34,273 nt of DNA. Origin: an uncultured Mycolicibacterium sp. Lineage in GTDB: Bacteria > Actinomycetota > Actinomycetes > Mycobacteriales > Mycobacteriaceae. The stretch lies in assembly GCA_945957405.1 (NCBI GenBank), contig CAMFLL010000036.1, positions 1-34,273 of the forward strand, read 5' to 3'. Below are positions 8,682-17,129 of this stretch, piece after piece. The translations under genes and the position numbers were made by a program. Under the pieces are notes generated by a model. That model saw nothing but the letters and a program-made list of their open reading frames with translations. It did not search any database and was not told where the DNA came from. Position 1 is the stretch's first letter. Each line of letters opens with the position of its first letter.

Positions 8682-8708
8682 GTATACGTCGACGAGTTTG
8701 TGTATACT
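8682..8708 (+). promoter_or_regulatory. Possible promoter with two GTATAC palindromes 20 bp apart
   Basis: GTATAC occurs at 8682-8687 and 8702-8707, exactly two helical turns apart, in the 100-bp gap before the acyl-CoA dehydrogenase gene. The second copy contains TATACT (8703-8708), a good -10 box that would give a leader of roughly 28 bases with AGGAG at 8728-8732. No convincing -35 box was seen, which fits an activator- or repressor-controlled promoter. Assigned by eye. Confidence 0.45.
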
Positions 8709-8742
8709 CAGTCCACACCCGCCGTGCAGGAGATGACCGCCC

Positions 8743-9900
8743 GTGAGCTTCGATCTGACCGACGAGCAGCGGGCATTCGCGGAATCGGTCCGCCGGTTCG
8801 CGCAGTCCCGCCTGGCGCCGGATGCCCTGCGGCGTGCGCACGAGCCGGGATATGCATGGGATGCCGCCAAACTGCTGGCCGAACATCAACTCCTCGGGTT
8901 GACCATCGCCGAAGAGGACGGCGGCCAGGGTGCGTCGCTGATGGATGCCGTCATCGCGATCAAGGAGGTTGCCAAAGCCTGCCCCAAGAGCGGCGATGTC
9001 ATCCAGGCCACGAACTTCGGCGCCATCCGGACGTTCGCCGAATACGCCTCACCCGAATTGAAAAGGCGGTACCTGCCGGGGCTGCTCGCGGGCCGGGAGT
9101 TGTTGGCGCTCGGCATGAGTGAGCCCGATGCCGGCTCGGCGGTGACCGAGCTGCGGACATCGGCCACCGCAGACGGCGGCGATTATCTGCTCAACGGGTC
9201 CAAGGTGTTCTCGACCAACAGTCCCGATGCCACCGCGTTTCTGGTCTACGTCAGGTTCGGCCCGGGAGTCGGCGGCATCGGATCGGTGATCGTCGATCGC
9301 GACACCCCCGGGCTGACGGTCGCCCCACCTTCGGACTTCATGAACGGTGAGCAATGGAGCCAGTTGTTCTTCGACAACTGCCGGATTCCGGCGCGAAATG
9401 TGGTGCTCGGCGCCGGCGGTTTCAAGAAACAGATCAGTGGCTTCAACGTCGAGCGGATCGGTAACGCTGCCCGGGCACTGGCACTCGGCGAGCTGGCCTT
9501 CGAACTGGCCAAGCGGCACGCCACCGAACGGCACCAGTTCGGCCGGCCGCTGTGTGAATTCCAGGGTCTGCAATGGAAATTCGCGGAGATGGCGGTCAAG
9601 TTGGACGCCGCCCAGTTGCTGCTCAACCGTGCCGCGGTGCACGCGTCGGCCGGTCTGCCCGACGCCTATGAGACGTCGGCGGCCAAACTCGCGGCCAATC
9701 AGGCCGGTTTCGAGGCGGCCAACGAGGCGCTGCAGGTGATGGGCGGCCTCGGCTACACCCGCGAGACGCTGGTGGAGTACTGCATGTTGCGCACCCGAGG
9801 CTGGATGATCGCGGGTGGGTCGATCGAGATGCTCAAGAACCGGATTGCCGAATGCGTCTTCGACCGCAGGTTCAGCCAGCGCCCGGCGGTCCCGTCGTGA
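8743..9900 (+). CDS. Acyl-CoA dehydrogenase
   Basis: This 385-aa flavoenzyme introduces an alpha,beta double bond into an acyl-CoA. The start is GTG with AGGAG 10 bases upstream. It has the three-domain ACAD layout: helical N-terminus, beta domain with LGMSEPDAGSAVTELRT, and C-terminal helices with RHQFGRPLCEFQGLQWKFAEM and QVMGGLGYTRE. The catalytic Glu of medium-chain enzymes would lie at residue 357, but this is Ala (WMIAGGSIEML). Glu237 in NVERIG lies where isovaleryl-CoA dehydrogenase has its base, so it may belong to that mechanistic class. The stop overlaps the GTG of the CoA-ligase gene. Confidence 0.94.
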   Translation: MSFDLTDEQRAFAESVRRFAQSRLAPDALRRAHEPGYAWDAAKLLAEHQLLGLTIAEEDGGQGASLMDAVIAIKEVAKACPKSGDVIQATNFGAIRTFAEYASPELKRRYLPGLLAGRELLALGMSEPDAGSAVTELRTSATADGGDYLLNGSKVFSTNSPDATAFLVYVRFGPGVGGIGSVIVDRDTPGLTVAPPSDFMNGEQWSQLFFDNCRIPARNVVLGAGGFKKQISGFNVERIGNAARALALGELAFELAKRHATERHQFGRPLCEFQGLQWKFAEMAVKLDAAQLLLNRAAVHASAGLPDAYETSAAKLAANQAGFEAANEALQVMGGLGYTRETLVEYCMLRTRGWMIAGGSIEMLKNRIAECVFDRRFSQRPAVPS

Positions 9901-12011
9901 CGATGACCGAAACGGTCGCCGACACGTCACCGTCCGGGCTCGGGCAGGTGTTGTTCTCGCCGGCCAGCGTTGCGCTGGTGGGTGTCTCCGATGATCCGGC
10001 CAAGACCACCGGCCGCCCATTGGCCTTCCTGCGACGCGACAAGTTCGCCGGCACCGTCTATCCGGTGAACCCCAACCGCACCGAGGTGCAGGGTGAGCGC
10101 GCCTGGCCCAGTGTGCGAGCGCTGCCCGAGGTGCCCGAGGCGGTCTTCATCATGGCCGGCAAGGGCGATGTGGTGCCTGTCGCCGCGGACTGTGCCGAAC
10201 TCGGTGTGTCGGTGGTGACGGTGCTGGCCGATGGTTTCGCCGAGAACGACGCGCAGGGCCGCGACCTGGCCGGTCAACTGCGCGCCGTCGTCGCCGGCAG
10301 CGCAACCCGCATTCTGGGACCCAGCAGCCTCGGCGTGGTCAATCTGCGCAACGGCCTGACGTTGACCGCCAATGCGGCGTTCACCGAAGGTGATCTACTG
10401 GCGGGCCGCACGCTCGCGGTATCCCAGTCCGGCAGCATGATCGGTGCGCTCCCGTCACGCGGTAAGGCACTCGGAATCGGTTTCGCCGGCCTGGTCTCGG
10501 TGGGCAACGAACTCGATCTCACGGTCGGCGAGATCTGTGCGGCCACTCTCGACGACCCAACCGTGCACGGTTACGCACTGTTCCTGGAATCGCTCAACGG
10601 TGCCGACAGTATCCGCAGGTTCGCGCTGGCGGCGCGGCTCCGCAACCGGCCGGTGGTGGCGTTCAAACTCGGCCGCTCGGCAGTCGGAGCCGAACTGGCG
10701 CAATCGCATACCGGCGCACTGGCGGGCGAGGACGAGGTCAGCAGCGCATTCTTCTCGGACTGTGGCATTGCCAGGGTCCGTACCCTCGACGCATTGTTGG
10801 AAGGCGTGTCCCTGGCGGCGCGGGTGCCGGTGGCGGCGGCACCGGGATCCCCCCGCGTCGGTGTGGTCACCAGTACCGGCGGCGGCGCGGCCATGGTGGT
10901 CGACCAGCTGGGCGTGCTGGGTATCGACATCGTGCAACCGTCGGATGCCACCTTCGACAGGCTCGCCCAGCGCGGTGCCCCGGCGCAGCGGGCACGCATC
11001 GTCGATCTGACGCTGGCCGGTGCCCGCTACGACGTGATGAGCGCCGCGCTGGACACCTTGATCGAGGCCGGGGAGCATGATCTGCTACTGGTGGTGGTGG
11101 GATCGTCGGCCCGGCTCGGTCCTGAGGTCACGGTGGCGCCCGTGGTCGAGCGGGCCAACGCACGAATTCCGTTGGCGGCCTTCATTGTTCCCGATGCGCC
11201 ACGGGCGCTCGAGGTGCTCACGGCGGCGGGCGTGCCATGTTTCCGTTCGCCGGAGGCGTGTGCAGACGCCGTGTCCGCCGTGCTGTCGCGCCGGGTCCGC
11301 GACGTCGCCGAGTCCCATGATCGCGTCGCCGGCCGTGGTGATGCGCCGGTCACCACCCAGCTCGACGAGGCCGCGGCCTACGGTGTCCTGGACGCCCTGG
11401 GTATCACCCGGCCGGAACTGGTCGTGCTCGACGGAACAGATCTGCCCGCGTTGCCATTCGGTTTCCCCGTCGCCGCCAAAGTGCTCTCCGACCGGATCGC
11501 ACACAAGACCGATATCGGTGGTGTGATGCTGTCCGTCGGCGATGCGGACGAACTCGACCGTGCTGCGCGCACCATCCGCGCCAACGTCGCGCGACATCAC
11601 CCGGACCTGCCCGTTGCCGACATCCTGGTGCAGCCCATGGTGTCCGGTGTGGCCGAAGTCCTGATCGGCTATCGCGTCGACGACGAGGCCGGCCCCATCG
11701 TGCTGGTGGCCGCGGGTGGTGAACTCGCCGAGGTGTACGCCGACCGATCGATCCGGCTGGCTCCGGTCGATCACGCGACAGCGCTCGACATGATCGACGA
11801 GGTGCGGTCATTGCGTGTACTCAACGGCTTTCGCGGTCGTCCGGTCGGCGACAGTGCTGGGTTGGCCGATGCCATCGTGCGGGTCTCGCGCCTGGCCGAC
11901 CGGCGCGATGTCGTCGAGATGGAGATCAACCCGCTGATAGTGCTGGCGGAAGGGAAAGGGGTGGTGGCGGTGGATGCACTCATCCGGGTCAGTGGTGGTG
12001 CCGGATCATGA
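9897..12011 (+). CDS. ADP-forming acyl-CoA synthetase, single-chain
   Basis: This 704-aa protein activates a carboxylic acid to its CoA thioester with ATP, releasing ADP and phosphate. It contains a CoA-binding Rossmann domain (ASVALVGVSDDPAK near 23-36), ligase domains with VSQSGSMIGALPSRGK and the expected phosphohistidine in SHTGALAG (His271), then a C-terminal ATP-grasp domain (AAKVLSDRIAHKTDIGGV; ILVQPMVSGVAEVLIGYR). The alpha and beta parts are fused in one chain, a common bacterial arrangement. The GTG start at 9897 overlaps the previous stop; ATG 9903 is equally possible. It probably feeds the neighbouring acyl-CoA dehydrogenase. Substrate unknown. Confidence 0.94.
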   Translation: MTMTETVADTSPSGLGQVLFSPASVALVGVSDDPAKTTGRPLAFLRRDKFAGTVYPVNPNRTEVQGERAWPSVRALPEVPEAVFIMAGKGDVVPVAADCAELGVSVVTVLADGFAENDAQGRDLAGQLRAVVAGSATRILGPSSLGVVNLRNGLTLTANAAFTEGDLLAGRTLAVSQSGSMIGALPSRGKALGIGFAGLVSVGNELDLTVGEICAATLDDPTVHGYALFLESLNGADSIRRFALAARLRNRPVVAFKLGRSAVGAELAQSHTGALAGEDEVSSAFFSDCGIARVRTLDALLEGVSLAARVPVAAAPGSPRVGVVTSTGGGAAMVVDQLGVLGIDIVQPSDATFDRLAQRGAPAQRARIVDLTLAGARYDVMSAALDTLIEAGEHDLLLVVVGSSARLGPEVTVAPVVERANARIPLAAFIVPDAPRALEVLTAAGVPCFRSPEACADAVSAVLSRRVRDVAESHDRVAGRGDAPVTTQLDEAAAYGVLDALGITRPELVVLDGTDLPALPFGFPVAAKVLSDRIAHKTDIGGVMLSVGDADELDRAARTIRANVARHHPDLPVADILVQPMVSGVAEVLIGYRVDDEAGPIVLVAAGGELAEVYADRSIRLAPVDHATALDMIDEVRSLRVLNGFRGRPVGDSAGLADAIVRVSRLADRRDVVEMEINPLIVLAEGKGVVAVDALIRVSGGAGS

Positions 12012-12382
12012 GTTCGACCGCGTTGACCGAACGGCTGGGCAGCCTGTACCGGCTCGATGACCGCGCCGTCGAGCGTGGCCGTCACGTGTCCACCACGTTC
12101 CTGATCGACGCCGGTGCCGAACAGGCGCTGGTGGACATCGAGCACGGCCGCGTGGCGGCCATCACAGACCCGACCGCCGCGGTCATGCCCACGTGGCGGT
12201 TCGCGCTCCGGGCACCCGCCCAGGAATGGGACGCCTTCTGGGAGGCGCTGCCGCGGCCGGGTTCACATGATCTGTTCGCCCTGCTCCGCCGCAGGCAGCT
12301 GCGCCTGGAAGGTGACCTGCATCCGTTCATGAGCAACCTCTTCTACTTCAAAGAACTACTGGCACAACCGAGGACGCTGTGA
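12008..12382 (+). CDS. Small SCP2-like protein
   Basis: This 124-aa protein starts at an ATGA overlap with the CoA-synthetase stop. The central region (TTFLIDAGAEQALVDIEHG, then TWRFALRAPAQEWDAFWEAL) and the tail (RRRQLRLEGDLHPFMSNLFYFKELL) resemble SCP2 sterol-transfer folds, where a strand pair precedes a helix and a final G-D-hydrophobic segment. Such domains bind lipids or acyl-CoAs and occur in actinobacterial catabolic operons. No signal peptide or catalytic motif is visible. A role as carrier or presenter of the CoA ester is only a guess. Confidence 0.6.
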   Translation: MSSTALTERLGSLYRLDDRAVERGRHVSTTFLIDAGAEQALVDIEHGRVAAITDPTAAVMPTWRFALRAPAQEWDAFWEALPRPGSHDLFALLRRRQLRLEGDLHPFMSNLFYFKELLAQPRTL

Positions 12383-13263
12383 TGACCGCTGTTGTCGAGC
12401 CCATCATCGGGCGCTACCTGCGCATGGAGATCAACGGTGCGCCACATCGCGTGTACGTCGAGGAGGCCGGTGCAGGCACACCGTTGCTGTGCCTGCACAC
12501 CGCAGGTGCCGACTGCCGTCAATACCGCGGTCTGCTCAATGACGACGATGTGTTACGCCGTTGCCGGGTGGTGACTTTCGATATGCCGTGGCACGGGAAG
12601 TCCTCGCCGCCCGACGGTTGGCAGGACACCACCTATCAGCTCACCGCAGCGCACTACACCGAGATGGTGCTCGCAATCATCGAGGCCCTGGACCTCGATC
12701 GGCCGATTGTCACCGGGTGCTCCATCGGCGGGCGCGAGGTGCTCTATCTCGCCGCCGACCACCCGGAACGGATCGGCGGTGTCATCGGACTGCAATCGGG
12801 CGGACACGTCGATCCCTACTACGACACCGCCTGGCTGAACCGTCCCGACGTGCACGGTGGCATGGTGTGTGCCGGTGTGGTGTCCGGCCTGATCTCACCG
12901 ACGGCGCCCGATTCGGGCCGCTGGGAGACATTGTGGCACTACATGCAGGGCGGCCCCGGTGTCTTCAAGGGTGATCTCTACTTCTACAAGATCGACGGTG
13001 ATGTGCGGGAACGGCTTTCGGCTATCGACACCGAGCGCTGCCCGGTGCATCTGCTGACCGGCGAGTATGACTACTCCTGTACCCCTGAGGACACGCTGAC
13101 GGTGCAGCAGGCGGTGCGGGGAGCGCAGGCGACCATCATGACCGGTCTCGGGCATTTCCCCATGAGCGAGGATTACGCGCAATTCCGCACCTACTTCCTG
13201 CCGACCCTCGACTACGCGATCGCCGCGCGCAGTGGCCTCGTCGAAGACAGTGTGCGGCAATGA
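12382..13263 (+). CDS. Alpha/beta-fold hydrolase
   Basis: This 293-aa alpha/beta hydrolase has a complete triad: nucleophile elbow GCSIG (Ser114), Asp230 in GEYDYS and His258 in GLGHFP. The oxyanion region is LLCLHTAGADCRQYRGL (35-51). The cap between residues about 140 and 210 is helical and contains an unusual aromatic run (YYDTAW, LWHYM, LYFYK). ATG 12382 shares one base with the upstream stop; GTG 12379 is the alternative. The next gene overlaps its TGA. It could cleave an ester, an amide or a C-C bond of a ring-opened product; sequence alone does not decide. Confidence 0.93.
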   Translation: MTAVVEPIIGRYLRMEINGAPHRVYVEEAGAGTPLLCLHTAGADCRQYRGLLNDDDVLRRCRVVTFDMPWHGKSSPPDGWQDTTYQLTAAHYTEMVLAIIEALDLDRPIVTGCSIGGREVLYLAADHPERIGGVIGLQSGGHVDPYYDTAWLNRPDVHGGMVCAGVVSGLISPTAPDSGRWETLWHYMQGGPGVFKGDLYFYKIDGDVRERLSAIDTERCPVHLLTGEYDYSCTPEDTLTVQQAVRGAQATIMTGLGHFPMSEDYAQFRTYFLPTLDYAIAARSGLVEDSVRQ

Positions 13264-14723
13264 CATCCACGCAAGCTGCGACGCAATCCAGGACAGCCGG
13301 GGCCGACTATCCCGAGCTGCGGCTGCTCATCGACGGTACGTGGCGGACCTCGACGGTCGGCTCGCCGGTGGTGGATCCGGCGACCGAGGAGGTCATCGGT
13401 CAGGTGCCGCACGCCACGCCGGGCGATGTCGATGAGGCGCTGCGCGCCGCAGAGCGTGCCGCGGCGCCTTGGCGGGCCGCGACGCCTGCTGAGCGGGCCG
13501 CGATCATCCGTGACGCAGCACGGTTGCTGCGCGAACGTACCGGTCGGATAGCCGATGTGATCACTCGCGAACTCGGCAAGCCCCGGGCGGAGTCCGCCGT
13601 GGAGATCACCACGGCGCTGTCCATCCTGGAGTGGAATGCCGACGAGGGCAGGCGTTCCTACGGGCGCGTGATCCCCGGTGCCGCCCATCGGCGCCAGCTG
13701 GTGTCGGTCGAACCGGTCGGACCGGTGGCGGCATTCGCACCGTGGAACGCGCCGCTGATCACGCCGTCGCGCAAGATCAGCTCGGCGCTCGCTGCGGGTT
13801 GTCCCGTGGTGATCAAGCCGGCCGAGGAAACCCCCGGCACCGCGGTGTGTCTCGCGGAGGCCTTCGTCGACGCGGGCCTGCCCGCCGGTGTCCTCAACAT
13901 GATTTTCGGCGACCCCGCCCAGATCTCCGACCAGCTGTTGGACTCCGGGGTGATCCGGGCCGTCACGTTCACCGGTTCCACCGTGGTGGGCAGGCAGCTG
14001 GCGGCCAAAGCCGCGCTCACCATGAAGCGCGCGGTGATGGAACTCGGCGGCCACGCCCCGGTGGTCGTGTGTGCCGATGCCGATCCGGTGCGGGTGGCCG
14101 CCGGGGCCGCCCGCGCCGCCTACCGCAACGCCGGTCAGATCTGCACGTCGCCGACGCGGTTCATCGTCGCCGCACCCGTCTACGACCAGTTCGTCGATGC
14201 GCTGACCACCGCAGTGGGGCAGCTGCGGCTGGGCAACGGGTTCGATCCCGACACCGAGATCGGGCCCATGGTGGGGCCGCGCCGGCTGGCGGCCATCGAA
14301 CACCTCGTGAAGGACGCGCAGGAGCACGGTGCGAGGGTCACCGTCGGGGGGTGCCGCCGTCCGGGACCCGGCTACTTCTTCGAGCCCACCGTGCTGGCCG
14401 ATGTCACCGACGCATGCGAGGTGTCCAGGGTCGAGCCGTTCGGTCCGCTGGCCACCGTGGCACCGTTCGACGACCTCGACGACGCGATCAGCAAGGCCAA
14501 TGCCGTACCGTTCGGTCTCGCCGGCTACATCTTCACCGGCGACGCCGCCGGTATGCGCCGGCTCGAGGCCGAACTCGACTGTGGCGCAATAGCCGTCAAC
14601 CACTGGCAGGTCTCGGGCCCCGAGACACCGTTCGGCGGCCACAAGGACAGTGGTTTCGGATCCGAGGGCGGTAGCGAGGGGATTGCCGCCTTCCAGCAAC
14701 TCAAGTTCGTCAGCGAAGAATGA
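13260..14723 (+). CDS. NAD(P)-dependent aldehyde dehydrogenase
   Basis: This 487-aa aldehyde dehydrogenase oxidises an aldehyde to an acid. The conserved elements are present: PWN (161-163), TFTGST (236-241), general base Glu261 in ELGGHAP, catalytic Cys295 in NAGQICTSPTR, and PFGGHKDSGFGSEGG near the end. The family look is closest to succinate-semialdehyde or betaine-aldehyde types, but substrate cannot be fixed. The segment that usually reads EEIFGPV reads RVEPFGPL, keeping the Glu and the FGP. The ATG overlaps the hydrolase stop (ATGA), consistent with handling the product of the hydrolase or the LLM oxidoreductase in one operon. Confidence 0.95.
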   Translation: MTSTQAATQSRTAGADYPELRLLIDGTWRTSTVGSPVVDPATEEVIGQVPHATPGDVDEALRAAERAAAPWRAATPAERAAIIRDAARLLRERTGRIADVITRELGKPRAESAVEITTALSILEWNADEGRRSYGRVIPGAAHRRQLVSVEPVGPVAAFAPWNAPLITPSRKISSALAAGCPVVIKPAEETPGTAVCLAEAFVDAGLPAGVLNMIFGDPAQISDQLLDSGVIRAVTFTGSTVVGRQLAAKAALTMKRAVMELGGHAPVVVCADADPVRVAAGAARAAYRNAGQICTSPTRFIVAAPVYDQFVDALTTAVGQLRLGNGFDPDTEIGPMVGPRRLAAIEHLVKDAQEHGARVTVGGCRRPGPGYFFEPTVLADVTDACEVSRVEPFGPLATVAPFDDLDDAISKANAVPFGLAGYIFTGDAAGMRRLEAELDCGAIAVNHWQVSGPETPFGGHKDSGFGSEGGSEGIAAFQQLKFVSEE

Positions 14724-14740
14724 CGCAGGAGGTCTGCTCG

Positions 14741-15829
14741 ATGCCCCAGCGGGTCGAAGCCGGTGTTCAGCTGCACCTGCCCTCCTACCTGGACTCATCA
14801 CTGGCGGAACTCACCGGCGTGGCTCACACCGCGGTGGCAGCAGGCTTCGATCAGGTGTGGGTGACCGACAACCTGGAGTGCCGCAACACCTTTGTGGTCC
14901 TGGCTGCGTTCGCGCCGGTCATCGAGGCGAAGCTGGGCACGGCCATCATGGCACAGTATTTCCGGAGCCCGGTCGAGGCCGCCCGCGCACTGGTCACCGT
15001 GAGCGAGCTGATGGGCGGACGCGAACTGACCGTCGGGATCGGTACCGGAAACCCGACCACCAGCAGGCAGATCGCGATGCCCAGGCCGGTGGGATTCATG
15101 CGCCAGACCGCAACGATGCTGCGCCGGCTGCTGGCCGCCGAACACGTCGACGTCGGCGAATACCCGTTGGTGCAGGACTACTTTCGCTTCGCCGAAGGGG
15201 CCCGGCTCCGGGTGGCCGGCCAACCGGGCGGCCCCATCCGGCTCTACGGCGGCGGTAACGGACCGCTTGGTCTGGCGCTGGCCGGCGAGCTGATGGACGG
15301 CCTGATCTTCGGCTGGACCACCAAACTGAACGCCGCCCTGGGGCGCGTCAAGGACAAGCTCGACATCGTGTCCGAGGCCGCCGCGGCAGCGGGCCGTGAC
15401 GACACCGTCCGGCGCGTCACCGAGCTCAAGATCTCGGTGGCCTCCGATCATGACCGAGCCCGCGAGTTCGTGCGCGAGGATCCGTCGTGTGCGCGCCGGA
15501 CCCTGGGCCTGCGTAGGCGCGGTTACACCGACGACGACCTGGTGGATCTTGGTATCGACCCCGGCGACGTCGATGTGCTCGAGCGGATCTACCAGGCCGA
15601 CGGCTCATACGCCGACTTCTCCGCGCACGTCACCGACGCGATGATCGACGCGTCCTATGTCGCCGGCGACCCCGGACACTGCGCCCGGCGGATGGCGGAG
15701 TTCGCCGAGTTGGTCGACGAGCACCAGTTCGAGCAGGTGATCTTCTCCGAACTTGGCCCAGAGCCCGCCGTGGCGGTCGAGCTGATCGCCGAGCATGTGC
15801 TGCCGGTGCTGAACGCGCGGGCAAATTAG
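14741..15829 (+). CDS. LLM-class flavin/F420-dependent oxidoreductase
   Basis: This 362-aa TIM-barrel protein of the luciferase-like monooxygenase class has VWVTDNLECRNTFVVLAAF, LGTAIMAQYFRSPVEAARA and ELTVGIGTGNPTTSRQ, the usual cofactor-facing segments. Members are FMN monooxygenases or F420-dependent reductases; actinobacteria have many of both and sequence here does not separate them. ATG 14741 is chosen because AGGAGG (14727-14732) lies 8 bases upstream. An ATG at 14720 overlaps the previous stop but would place this ribosome site inside the gene. It is the last gene of the catabolic train, and its TAG abuts a 32-bp palindrome. Confidence 0.92.
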   Translation: MPQRVEAGVQLHLPSYLDSSLAELTGVAHTAVAAGFDQVWVTDNLECRNTFVVLAAFAPVIEAKLGTAIMAQYFRSPVEAARALVTVSELMGGRELTVGIGTGNPTTSRQIAMPRPVGFMRQTATMLRRLLAAEHVDVGEYPLVQDYFRFAEGARLRVAGQPGGPIRLYGGGNGPLGLALAGELMDGLIFGWTTKLNAALGRVKDKLDIVSEAAAAAGRDDTVRRVTELKISVASDHDRAREFVREDPSCARRTLGLRRRGYTDDDLVDLGIDPGDVDVLERIYQADGSYADFSAHVTDAMIDASYVAGDPGHCARRMAEFAELVDEHQFEQVIFSELGPEPAVAVELIAEHVLPVLNARAN

Positions 15830-15860
15830 GCGCTTTGCGCACATTTGTGCGTAAAGCGCC
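15829..15860. promoter_or_regulatory. 32-bp near-perfect palindrome, operator or terminator
   Basis: Arms GGCGCTTTGCGCACA (15829-15843) and TGTGCGTAAAGCGCC (15846-15860) pair with one mismatch around a 2-bp centre. It sits directly after the LLM stop and about 100 bp before cassette A. As RNA it could form a strong hairpin, but no T-run follows. TGTGCGCAAAGCGC, one arm almost unchanged, recurs before cassette B, which favours a protein-binding site. Both roles may coexist. Confidence 0.65.
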
Positions 15861-15962
15861 CAAATAGTCCGCACTGACAACTATTGTATGAGGTGCACCA
15901 CAACCTTCAGGGCCCCACCCGCCGCGCTGACTCCGGCGGAACACAACGACAGGAGTGTCTCG

Positions 15963-17087
15963 ATGGTCCGGACTCGCGTTGTCCTCGCCGCGATGGCCAG
16001 CTTGGTGTTCTTGACGGGATCGGTGACGGCATGCGGTGGCGAGAGTGACACCGCCGCCGAAAGTGCCGGCAAGTCGGTGAGTTCCCGGGAGGAATTGATC
16101 CGGTTGGCCACCGAGGAGGGCGCGCTGCACGTGCAGCTGTCACCGCCGTCCGATGACGACTTCCAGGTGCTGCTGGACGGGTTCATGAAGAAGTACCCCT
16201 TCATCAAGGCCACCGGGGACCACCTCGGCGGTGCGGGCAACCGCGAACGGTATCTGCTCGAGATCGAAGGCGGTGCCGGGCGCAACGTCGACGTTGGTCT
16301 GGCCGGCCTCGAGTCGATCGACCGGATGGAGAAATTCATGAACGCCTGGGATGTCCGCGGCATGGCGGAGTCCGGGGTTCTCGACATCCCGCAGGAGATG
16401 ATCGACCCCGAGACCAAAGGCATAGTCGCGCAGATCTCCTCGGCCGCCGCCGTGATCTACAACAAGACTTTGATCTCCGAGGAGCAGGTGCCCGACGACT
16501 GGTTCGGCTTCCTGGACAAGCGGTTCAGTCGCGACAATCTGGGCCTGGTCGCCAACGTCGAAGCCCAGAACGATGCGTGCCTGGTGCCGGCCTTCGGTGA
16601 GGACAAGACCTACGAGTACGCCAAGGGCATCGCGGCCCTGGATCCGATCTACGTCGACTCGCAGAACACCGGCGCCCAGCTGGTGGTGCAGGGCGAGGCT
16701 GCGGTGTACCCCCTGATCAACGCCCACACCGCAAATCTGGTGGTCAAAGATGCTGAGGCGGCGGGCAATCCGGTGGTCGCTGTCAAGTACATCGAACCGA
16801 TACCGATCCGGCTGACCGAGCTCAGCGGTGTGATGAACTTCGCCGAACACCCACACGCGGGCCTGCTGTGGCTGGAGTATCTGGCCAGCGAAGAGGTCCA
16901 GGCACTGTGGGACAAACTCGCCCCGCCCCAGACGTCGATCTTCTCGCCCTACGATTCGCCGACCAGCATGAAGAGCGCGACCGCGGGCAAGGAGACGTCA
17001 GTGATCGACTGGACCCACATCCGTGACTACCCGGGCTACATCGACGGCATCATCGACGCCGAGGGATTCCCGAAAGCCCAGCAGTAG
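15963..17087 (+). CDS. ABC transporter substrate-binding lipoprotein, cassette A
   Basis: This 374-aa extracellular solute-binding protein is the first gene of cassette A. ATG 15963 follows ACAGGAG and starts a lipoprotein signal peptide: MVRTR, a hydrophobic stretch, then lipobox VTAC and a Gly-rich linker. The body resembles the family of iron (Fbp), spermidine and thiamine binding proteins (EGALHVQLSPPSDDDF near the start, IEPIPIRLTELSGVMNFAEH near the end). The adjacent Tyr pair typical of iron-binding FbpA proteins is not visible, so an organic ligand is more likely. It shares the WD-x2-GMAESGVLDIP segment and the PIR motif with the cassette B protein at 22452. An upstream ATG at 15888 is rejected because it would bury the signal peptide. 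Confidence 0.92.
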   Translation: MVRTRVVLAAMASLVFLTGSVTACGGESDTAAESAGKSVSSREELIRLATEEGALHVQLSPPSDDDFQVLLDGFMKKYPFIKATGDHLGGAGNRERYLLEIEGGAGRNVDVGLAGLESIDRMEKFMNAWDVRGMAESGVLDIPQEMIDPETKGIVAQISSAAAVIYNKTLISEEQVPDDWFGFLDKRFSRDNLGLVANVEAQNDACLVPAFGEDKTYEYAKGIAALDPIYVDSQNTGAQLVVQGEAAVYPLINAHTANLVVKDAEAAGNPVVAVKYIEPIPIRLTELSGVMNFAEHPHAGLLWLEYLASEEVQALWDKLAPPQTSIFSPYDSPTSMKSATAGKETSVIDWTHIRDYPGYIDGIIDAEGFPKAQQ

Positions 17088-17129
17088 CAGCCGAACACGC
17101 GGTCCCGGCCCGATTGGAGAAAAGACGCA

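Noticed and set aside
13212..14801. Long open frame (over 500 codons) on the minus strand opposite the aldehyde dehydrogenase gene
   Set aside because: It is rich in Arg, Gly and His with no family pattern, and lies opposite a clear gene. High-GC codon use leaves such frames open by chance. The same applies to the minus-strand frames at 1042-2418, 6961-8478, 23006-24772 and 24328-25950.
15829..15860. Reading the palindrome simply as an intrinsic terminator
   Set aside because: The stem is strong, but no T-run follows and a closely related site occurs upstream of cassette B, so a binding site is at least as likely. I kept it as operator or terminator.
15888..15962. Upstream ATG that would extend the cassette A binding protein
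   Set aside because: It would put about 25 residues before the lipoprotein signal peptide. ATG 15963 has a good ribosome site and gives a proper signal and lipobox.
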